64,000 nucleotides of DNA from Bryopsis sp. KO-2023 (taxonomy: Eukaryota; Chlorophyta; Ulvophyceae; Bryopsidales; Bryopsidaceae). The stretch covers positions 6,076,001 through 6,140,000 of the forward strand of contig BSYQ01000003.1 of the NCBI GenBank assembly GCA_030272585.1, in the 5' to 3' direction. A program made the translations under genes and the position numbers. The notes beneath the pieces were generated by a model that saw nothing but the letters and a program-made list of their open reading frames with translations, had not been told where the DNA came from and did no database searches. This document shows positions 56,914-64,000 of this stretch, one piece after another (within the stretch, counting starts at the first letter, position 1; each line of letters opens with the position of its first letter).

Positions 56914-58140
56914 ATGACCAAGCGCGCTCTGTTGATAGGATGCAATTATGCGGGGACCGAGGCGCAGCTGTTTGGTTGCGTGAACGACGTCGCTGTGATG
57001 AAGAGTTTGCTGATGGAGGTGTTCGGTTTCAAGGATGAGAACTGCGAAGTGCTGGTCGACACCGAGGAATGCAAGGTTCAGCCCACTGGGGCGAACATCA
57101 AGGAAAAGCTGACAGATCTGGTGGCGGTGTCTGAACCTGGCGACGTTCTGTTCGTCCACTTCAGCGGTCACGGAGTTCAGATACCCAGCGCCGACTCGAG
57201 CGACGAGGTCGATAATTTGGACGAAGCCATCGTTCCGAGCGATCTCAACTTGTTGGTCGATGACGACTTGCGGGCCATTGCGAAAAGTCTGAAGGAAGGG
57301 GTGGTGTTCACGCTCGTGTCGGACTGTTGTCACAGTGGGGGCTTGTTGGATCACAAAAAGGTCCATATTTCCGGGTCGTCGAGGGCGGCTCCGCCTATAC
57401 TGGACGTCGAATCCTTCATGAACTATCTGGGACTGAAACGCAGTTTCAAGATAACGGACCCCGACAAGTTGGGGCCCAAAAAGATTAAGAACAGGTCCCT
57501 TCCCAAGGAGGTACTGTTGAGGTCCCTGGGCGAAAAGAAAGGGGAAGCGGTGTCGGAGGATTCGATTCGCCAGTCGTTGACTTCGATATTCGGAACCCAG
57601 GCCAGCTTAAAGTTCCAGCAGTTTTTGACGCAAGCCCCTCAGATTGAAAGCGTCGTGGCGCAAATTCAAGAAGACACCAAAAAGCATGGATGTTGGACGG
57701 CGTTCCTCGCGGCGTTCGGCATCGGGGCGGTCCAAAAGAAACCGGCCGCTGCTGCTGCTGCCGCCCCGCCACCCGCGAACGTGGAGGCTGAATCCAAACC
57801 CGTCAAACCCACCGTCGAGCCGCTGTCCGACGATGTGGGCGTGTTGATCACGGGGTGTCAATCGAACGAGAAATCAGCTGATGCTAATATCTCCGGGAAA
57901 AAGAAAAAGGCTTTTGGAGCCATGACCAATGCTTTGGTCACTGTAATCAAATCGCACAACAAGGAAAACCCAGGAGTGCCCATTTCCAATAGAGATTTGG
58001 TGCATTCGGTGAGGGAAATGCTGGGCAAGGCTGGATTTCAGCAGAATCCGTGTTTGGAGGGGAGTGCGAAAAATGCTGATGCTGGGTTTGTTACTGGGGA
58101 AAAGATCACGCCGCCGGCTGCTGAGGCTTCTGGTGAATAA
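56914..58140 (+). CDS. Type II metacaspase, copy 1
   Basis: Arginine/lysine-specific, calcium-dependent cysteine protease of the type II class, linked to stress and cell-death responses in plants and algae. One exon, 408 aa, no prodomain: it starts directly with the p20 core MTKRALLIGCNYAGTEAQLF. Catalytic His86 lies in HFSGHGVQIP and Cys139 in SDCCHSGGLLDH, the same numbers as the AtMC4 His86/Cys139 that I recall. A long linker (about 150-305) ends in an Ala/Pro stretch (KKPAAAAAAAPPPANVE). The p10 part follows: DDVGVLITGCQSNEKSADA, FGAMTNALVTVIKSHNKENP and the C-terminal QQNPCLEGSAKNADAGFV. Domain order and length fit type II. Intronless and tandem with copy 2, so a local duplicate. Confidence 0.95.
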   Translation: MTKRALLIGCNYAGTEAQLFGCVNDVAVMKSLLMEVFGFKDENCEVLVDTEECKVQPTGANIKEKLTDLVAVSEPGDVLFVHFSGHGVQIPSADSSDEVDNLDEAIVPSDLNLLVDDDLRAIAKSLKEGVVFTLVSDCCHSGGLLDHKKVHISGSSRAAPPILDVESFMNYLGLKRSFKITDPDKLGPKKIKNRSLPKEVLLRSLGEKKGEAVSEDSIRQSLTSIFGTQASLKFQQFLTQAPQIESVVAQIQEDTKKHGCWTAFLAAFGIGAVQKKPAAAAAAAPPPANVEAESKPVKPTVEPLSDDVGVLITGCQSNEKSADANISGKKKKAFGAMTNALVTVIKSHNKENPGVPISNRDLVHSVREMLGKAGFQQNPCLEGSAKNADAGFVTGEKITPPAAEASGE

Positions 58141-59567
58141 GAATCAGGGAGGGGTTGGAAAAACGTATCCAGAAGGAAAAGAAAAAAGGAAGGAAAAGGA
58201 AAAGGCAAAGGAATTATCTGGGTTAAATCTGACAAGGATGATGTCTCCGACCCAAACCAGGATTTTTAGAAAAAAAAAACAAACAGCAGCAGCAAAAACG
58301 AAACAGAAAGAAATGTCTGAAAAAAAATCTGTCGAGAGGTTATTGAGCTATGTTTCGTATGGATGATGAAAATAAATGAAAAAAAAAAAAATCAAAGAAG
58401 AAAAAAGGAACCGAGGGAAAAAAAAAGATGATGATCTATATATGAATGAATGAAAATGAGGGAATGGGATCCACTGTTCGGATTTTTTTGTCATTTTTTT
58501 TTCTTTTCTTCTGTGAACATCAATGAATGATGAAACCATCCCCCTTCTCTAGTGATTTTAGAGTGAATGCGATTGGCATCGCTTTATGGTGGTGATGATT
58601 TTTCCTTTTTCTTTCAGAAACGGTCGAAACCCAGGGTCGATGGGTTATTTTCGTGGATGCAGACCTAGTTTTTGGCTGGGCATTTCACCGTAAGAAATCG
58701 AGGCTCGAGTGAAATGAGGTGGAAATGGCGGATTTTAAACTGGGGTGCACTCCTCTTTCGTACGGTGGTTGAGTTAGGTTGTAGGGTCTTTTCTCTTTTC
58801 GCGTAGAGTTTTTTTTTCAGTTTTTTTCCGGGCTGGATTTAGTTTTATTTATATATATTTCTTTTCTTTTCCTTCCCGAAACCACTGAAGGATGATTGGG
58901 TGCCTGGTCGAGGGTTTTTATATTTCATGATTTAGCAAGGATGTTGAATAATATTTGGAATGGATGAGCTAAGGGGGGAATCAAATGGAAAATCGTTATC
59001 AGATTTATTTCTGTTTCATTTAGGCTCACAAGTCATGATGATGATTGAACCTGTTCTTGTTTTTTTTTTTTTTCGGTTTTTAAAAAGGGTTGGAGAAAAA
59101 CTGAACTTCACAACAAACTGAACTTCACAACTTGGGGGAGGGGGGGGGGGGGGGTGATCGTCTTCTGAAAAAAAAATCATATCAAAAATTCTCTTTGGTG
59201 GAGGGTTTTCTCAAAAGGACACCAAAAATGACACAAACGATGCGATTCATAACCCACCACTGCACCCGTTTAATTTTGTAAATGTTGTTTGTTCGTTTGT
59301 TTGCACCCGTTGCGTCCTTTCAGCGATCGACCTCATTACGAATTAACTTTTTGAGATGAATTTGCGGGACTACAGCAAAGCGCAGGCAAAGCTGACAGCA
59401 TATCAGTAGTTGCTGTGAGTAATCTGAGTTGATCGTAGAGTTGGACGCCAGCGCCCCCATCCAAGGTTTCGATCTCGGACACAGCGCACGAAGACGCATT
59501 TTCTTGCTCCAACCTCTGACAGTAAGACAGTATCAGAGGTGCGGTCGACGCGAGGCGAGTGGCGAGA
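58141..59567. other. Intergenic between tandem metacaspases
   Basis: A-, T- and G-rich low-complexity DNA with a G14 tract near 59137. The final 200 bp are less biased and likely hold the promoter of copy 2. No gene seen. Confidence 0.5.
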
Positions 59568-60791
59568 ATGGCTAAACGTGCGCTGCTGGTGGGATGCAAC
59601 TACGCAGGGACGGAATATCCGCTGAACGGCTGCATCAACGATGTTTTCTCCATCAAGGCGGTGCTCACGGAGCTGTATGGTTTCGAGGAGGACTCCTTCA
59701 CTGTTCTTATCGACACCGACGAAACGTACGAGCAGCCGACCGGGAAAAACATAAAAGCCAGGCTGGGGGAGCTGGTGGCCGCATCGCAAGCGGGCGACAT
59801 CTTGTTTTTTCACTTCAGCGGGCATGGCACGCAAATACCGGGGGACAATCCCGACGAAGCCGACCGTTCTGACGAGGCGATTTGTCCCACCGACTTCAAC
59901 GTGATTCTCGACGACGACTTGCGCGCGATTGTCAAGGATCTTGACGACGCCGTGTTTTTCACGTTCATAGCCGACTGTTGTCACAGCGGGGGCATGCTGG
60001 ACCACGCGGGGATTCAGATCACGGGGCCGAAATCGGACTCCGTTGCTCCGCCCGTGGACGTCGGGGCGTTTTTGAGCGCCGTCGGTTTGAAACCGAAACA
60101 AGTGAGAGGAAAGAAAATGGAAGACCTGTCGGGCGTAAATATTACAAATCGCTCCTTGCCCACTGAAGCGCTGATGGGGTTGCTCGGTAACAAGCTCGGA
60201 AAACCAGTTGGACAGGGGGACCTCCGACCAGCGTTGGGCAGCTTGTTCGGCGCTGACGCGAGCCAGAAAGTGCAGCAATATCTACAGGTGGCTGGGATGC
60301 TGGTGTCCATGGTGGAAGGCACGGAAACCGCGAAAACGGGATGCTTGGCGACTCTGTTGCCTATGATCAAACAGCTTTTGGGTAAGATTGGCGGTGGTGG
60401 TGGTGGAGGAGGAGGAGCCGCAGGACAGCCCCAGCATCCACCTTCAGCCCCCCCCAGTGTGCTCCCCCCCGGTGTCAAACCTCCGAGTGAAGAGCTGTTG
60501 GCCCAAGACAAGGGAGTTTTAATTACTGGATGCCAAGCCAGCGAGACGTCGGCTGACGCTTGCATAGGGAATGATGTTTCGAAATCATTCGGGGCATTGA
60601 CGAATGCCGTTACCACCATCGTGCGGTCGCACCACGCAAAGAATCCTGGGCAGCCGCTCCCCTACTCGACCCTGGTGTATTCCGTCAGAGACATGCTGGA
60701 CAAATCTGGGTTTTCACAGAACCCCTGTCTCGAGGGAAGCGCCAAGAACGCGGACTCAAACTTCGTTCTGGGATCGGCGTTCAGCGAGTGA
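59568..60791 (+). CDS. Type II metacaspase, copy 2
   Basis: 407 aa in one exon. It has the same architecture as copy 1, with strong similarity in p20 (MAKRALLVGCNYAGTEYPLN, HFSGHGTQIPGD with His86, ADCCHSGGMLDH with Cys138) and p10 (GVLITGCQASETSADAC, FGALTNAVTTIVRSHHAKNP, SQNPCLEGSAKNADSNFVLG). The linker has diverged: copy 1 has poly-Ala, this copy poly-Gly then Pro-rich sequence (GGGGGGGGAAGQPQHPPSAP). Both catalytic residues are intact, so both copies should be active. The ATG at 59568 aligns with copy 1; a GTG three codons earlier is not a likely start. Confidence 0.95.
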   Translation: MAKRALLVGCNYAGTEYPLNGCINDVFSIKAVLTELYGFEEDSFTVLIDTDETYEQPTGKNIKARLGELVAASQAGDILFFHFSGHGTQIPGDNPDEADRSDEAICPTDFNVILDDDLRAIVKDLDDAVFFTFIADCCHSGGMLDHAGIQITGPKSDSVAPPVDVGAFLSAVGLKPKQVRGKKMEDLSGVNITNRSLPTEALMGLLGNKLGKPVGQGDLRPALGSLFGADASQKVQQYLQVAGMLVSMVEGTETAKTGCLATLLPMIKQLLGKIGGGGGGGGGAAGQPQHPPSAPPSVLPPGVKPPSEELLAQDKGVLITGCQASETSADACIGNDVSKSFGALTNAVTTIVRSHHAKNPGQPLPYSTLVYSVRDMLDKSGFSQNPCLEGSAKNADSNFVLGSAFSE

Positions 60792-61758
60792 ATTCGATTT
60801 AGCGGATTTCTCAAGCTGGCCGGGGGGTTTTATCAACAACTGGGGAGAGGACAGCAAACGAATGGCTATGAATGAACCATGATCCTTTCTGTTTCTTTTT
60901 TTTTCTTTTTTCCTTAGAGTTATATTTTTGGGAATTCAAGCAGTTTGTGCTCTTTGCCCATAACATGGGCTACCAAGACACTTGTTACTTCAAGATGCTT
61001 TCACTGACTGGCCTGTCCCTTTTTTCTCTACATTTTTGTTTACAAGTCTGTCATGCCAACAGGAGAAAATATTTTGGGCAGATCAATCAAACCATTGATG
61101 CTCTTGCTCCCCTAACCACAGGAGGGAAAACGAAAACTTTTTTTTGGGGGGAAAAATGGACTGCGTTAAATAAACTGGACCTGCTGAGTTCCACATCTTG
61201 GGTGTACCCAACCCACCCCTACGTCTTCTGATGAAAATTTTTATCCAAAACGTTTTGCTGGTGAAAAACAACCGGGCTTCTGAAGTCATCCCTTAGGAGC
61301 AGACTTTTCTCGATGTTCGCCATCCACTAGAAAACAAATTTGACACAGGCACCATCTCCATTCCGAAAAGGATTCGCTGTATCAGGACGCTGAATAACAG
61401 AATCCACAGACACCCACCAAAATGAAAGTGAGCTGATTGAATCGGAACAAGGAGAGAGCAATTGCAACACAAGCCTCTCCCCCCCCCTTTTCTTAATTGT
61501 AATAAAAAAAAATGATGTGCCTCTGCTAGGGCCTAACAGATCGTCGCCCATCCAGGTTTTCTTTCCAGAAAAGTCTTCCCCAATATAACCTCCCTGCCGG
61601 TCATTCCCCCCCCCCCCTCTTTCTTTTTCTTCACTTTAATTATATAGTTTTTCACAAGCTGTTACACTCAAAAACACCAGCAGTCACCAGCTCATTTTAG
61701 TTTTTTTTTCTTCCTACAGATTTTCTTTCCTCGACCCGGAGATTTTCAAAATGTCAAA
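60792..61758. other. Intergenic between convergent genes
   Basis: 3' flanks of metacaspase 2 (+) and COX5B (-). Frames of up to 119 codons at 60872-61231 are homopolymer-rich and not called. Confidence 0.45.
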
Positions 61759-62962
61759 TCAATGGTCCTCCTTGGCCCACTCTGGGGGCTCCTGTCTTTT
61801 CAGGATAAAATATTCCCCTCCTTCGACAATCTGTCTGGGGCCTTCATTCTCTTTGACCACTCCCCAAACAACAATGGAATCATCGTCAGGGTCTGGAACA
61901 CCCACTATGCGTTCGCTGTTGGCGGAAATGACTTCGACTGGTTTTTCAGCAGTTCCAAATGGCGAATTAAGCCTGAAACGCAAATAATTTCATTTAATTT
62001 ATACAAATAAAAGATACAATATATAGATGTGTACACACATATCGATGCAGACACATATAAAACAAATTGACTGTCAAAATTTTTTGTGGGTTATCATTCG
62101 TTTGTTTGTCTTTGAATCTTCATGGTTCAATTTATTGTCGTGGCTGGGAAGGGGAAAGAATGAAAACAACTGGTAAAGTCACTTCTTTCTTGGCCTCCCC
62201 CAAAAAGATCGTTATTTTACTAACGAAGTGACAGAATGGTCTTCGCAACAACACATATCTCGCAGCAACATATATCTGAACATTTTTTCACACGCAAATG
62301 TCCTCTTTGTTTTCTCCCAAAATGTAGATCAATCTGCACCCAATATTTTTTGAGTAGAAAAAACCTGGGGTGACGTTTTTGCTATTTCAAAAAAGCAAAC
62401 AAAAAGAATTGTTGAGTGAACGTCATATTCTCAATACGCTACGTCGGAAAATAGTGCATCCAATAAACAATCAGGAAAGCCTTTCATATCGAAACACTGC
62501 CGCAAAGAGCTATCAGACACTCACCATTCCTCCTCGAAAATGTCCACGCCCTTGGATTGTCCTTCAAGTTCAATCCTAGCACACCAAAACCAGAAAATCA
62601 ACACCCTTCTCAGAAGCGCAATTTACCGAGAATGGGAGGGGGAGGACAATCCGTTGCACACCTACTTTTCAAGTCCGGTTGCGTGTTCGATATCGGCCGA
62701 CGTCAACTCGGATTTCGCAGGAGTTCCTCCAGATAGGTTACGGAATTGGCTTCCGAAGAGTCCACGATATCTCTGAAAAAACAAGAAGTTCCTCCTTATC
62801 CAAACGTAATCTCCTTCCATCCCCCCTCTCGCTCGCAAGCAAACGATCCGCCGAGTCGACAGGACGCGAAAAAGAGAGTACCTGAAACACGGAGCCCTCA
62901 TCGGCGGCAAGAGTTTTCGCCACCTGGGCGGTGGAACGCAGAAGCGAGGTGAGCTTGGACAT
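61759..62962 (-). CDS. COX5B: Cytochrome c oxidase subunit 5B-like, zinc site lost
   Basis: COX5B is a nuclear-encoded, matrix-side subunit of respiratory complex IV that normally binds one zinc ion. Four exons (62962-62882, 62772-62666, 62575-62525, 61972-61759) join in phase to give 150 aa. The N terminus MSKLTSLLRSTAQVAKTLAA looks like a mitochondrial presequence. Family landmarks are LTSADIEHATGLEK (compare EEQATGLE in animals), FGTAEKPVEVISANSERIVG (compare GT.E.P..V.S...+RIVG) and DDDSIVVWGVVKENEG (compare .VVWFWL..GE). The zinc ligands are absent: the positions of RIVGCxC and RCPRCG read RIVGVPD and RQIVEGG, and the entire protein has no cysteine. The first residues after ERIVG still keep the acidic loop. 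Fold probably kept, metal site not. Homology is from motif order and should be tested with a profile search. Confidence 0.8.
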
Positions 62963-63364
62963 TCTGGCCAACCTGTAAACCCTTTTCCTGTGGTTTTGAA
63001 GCGGAGCTGAAATCGCACCATTTGCGTGTAACACGATATTCGTACGAACCAACGGCAATTGAGAAAATGTTGCAAAATGGAGGACTCAATGACAGAATCT
63101 CATAAAAAGCCAGTCGATGCCAAGAAACCTCCAAGAAACAACCACATCGTCAACTTGACATAAGCCCTTAACGGTTTTTTGGTTTGCACCACAAAATCAA
63201 CGTGGGAGGTGGAATCGTGCTTACGTAGTTCAAAAAAGCATCATCCACTGGTGTGTTGGCCCAGAAAGGTTTTCTGTTTTTTTGTTGTCTCAACACAGTG
63301 ACTTTTTGAAATTTTTGGGGGAGGCTGCTGGGACCCCCAGCTCAGAAAGAGAATCTAATCCACC
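62963..63364. other. Intergenic between divergent genes
   Basis: About 400 bp between the COX5B start (-) and the coiled-coil gene (+). Nothing recognised. Confidence 0.5.
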
Positions 63365-63818
63365 ATGCCCAGTGATGCTCTCCCAAAAGACCGTGTGACG
63401 AACGAACAAAATGTTCACAAGCTCCACACCACATCGAGAAACATTGCCAGCAACGTGGATCAATTGAAGAAAAGTCTGTTGGAGTTGGAAGCAGGTGCGA
63501 CAATGATGCAGGATGCAGCCCCCCCCCAAAAAAAAAACAACAAAAAAAACACAGAAAACACACAGAAAAAGAAAAAGAAAAACCCAGCCAGTGCCATCCA
63601 CAAGCGCACTGGGGATGTGTGTGATAGATCAGTTTGATTTCTTGTAGTGGTTAGGGGAAATGAAGTGAAATGCCCCACTGTTTCAGAAATGGTGCTCATG
63701 TGTTGCAGAGATAAAGATCGATGAGGATGGACAGAAGGAGTACGAAACATTTCTGCATGACCTGAATAAGAAGAAAAAAGCCCTGGAAAAGGAAGTCACC
63801 CAGGACAAGGAATGGATC
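63365..63818 (+). CDS. Coiled-coil protein, 5' part (gene runs off the window)
   Basis: Exons 63365-63494 and 63709-63818 join in phase and end at a GTAAGT donor. The 80 visible residues are highly charged and helical: MPSDALPKDRVTNEQNVHKL, TSRNIASNVDQLKKSLLELE and EYETFLHDLNKKKKALEKEV, a likely coiled coil. No family is recognised and no signal peptide is present. The remaining exons lie beyond the right edge. Confidence 0.6.
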
Positions 63819-64000
63819 GTAAGTTTCATGTATAAATCTGACAGAAAACAGCAAGGCATCTATGTGGACCTGAATTTGACTGTTAGATTTGGAAGAAAAC
63901 CTTTGCAAGATTCTAACCGCAAAATTTCCCTGATCATCCTTTCAAACGGAAAACAGAAAAAAACCATAAAATTTGTGTTGAATTTTAATTTGGGGGGGGG

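Overview
The window is nuclear DNA from a plastid-bearing eukaryote of the green lineage, most likely a unicellular green alga (an early streptophyte or a prasinophyte-type chlorophyte; the sequence does not decide). The reasons are genes with many GT-AG introns, plant-type plastid proteins with transit peptides (a ClpR-type protease subunit, a FAX-type fatty-acid exporter, an HCF107/MBB1-like HAT-repeat protein, a plant-like dihydropyrimidine dehydrogenase) and two type II metacaspases, a class typical of Viridiplantae. Intergenic and intronic DNA is rich in homopolymer tracts (T, A and runs of 9-15 G or C).

Layout. 158-2680 (-): ZIP metal transporter. 3622-7265: a region bounded by about 35 bp inverted repeats with strong subterminal hairpins; it carries exon-like pieces, including the C-terminal membrane part of an ABCG transporter. 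8881-10243 (-): plastid FAX/TMEM14 protein. 11007-12326 (-): PYD1-like dihydropyrimidine dehydrogenase. 12409-15545: a 3.1 kb FLYWCH-MULE DNA transposon with an open three-exon transposase. It sits between PYD1 and the divergent RTF2 gene (15653-16680, +), so it splits what was probably a shared promoter. 18861-20096 (-): secreted cysteine-rich protein. 20822-23038 (+): membrane-anchored sulfotransferase. 24933-27830 (+): multi-pass membrane protein of unknown family. 30861-33738 (+): ClpR4-like subunit. 34181-36403 (+): JMJD8-like JmjC protein. 36777-39382 (-): Golgi CASP. 39540-39740 (-): NDUFAF8-like twin-Cx9C protein. 42371-45143 (-): armadillo-repeat protein. 45985-49741 (+): HAT-repeat protein. 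51251-56523 (+): an RLE-type LINE with two open reading frames. 56914-58140 and 59568-60791 (+): tandem intronless type II metacaspases. 61759-62962 (-): cytochrome c oxidase subunit 5B lacking every cysteine. 63365-end (+): start of a coiled-coil gene.

Functional themes. Four proteins serve the plastid (FAX, ClpR, the HAT protein, probably PYD1). Two serve mitochondrial respiration (NDUFAF8, COX5B). Three serve the secretory pathway (CASP, sulfotransferase, JMJD8). No operon-like logic links them, except that NDUFAF8 and CASP lie only 157 nt apart on one strand and could share a transcript. Exon models were built by hand from splice signals, reading phase and protein similarity. Where all phases agree (ZIP, FAX, RTF2, sulfotransferase, ClpR, JMJD8, CASP, ARM, HAT, COX5B, transposase) I trust them; uncertain joins are flagged in the entry. 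All family names rest on recognition by eye, with no database search.
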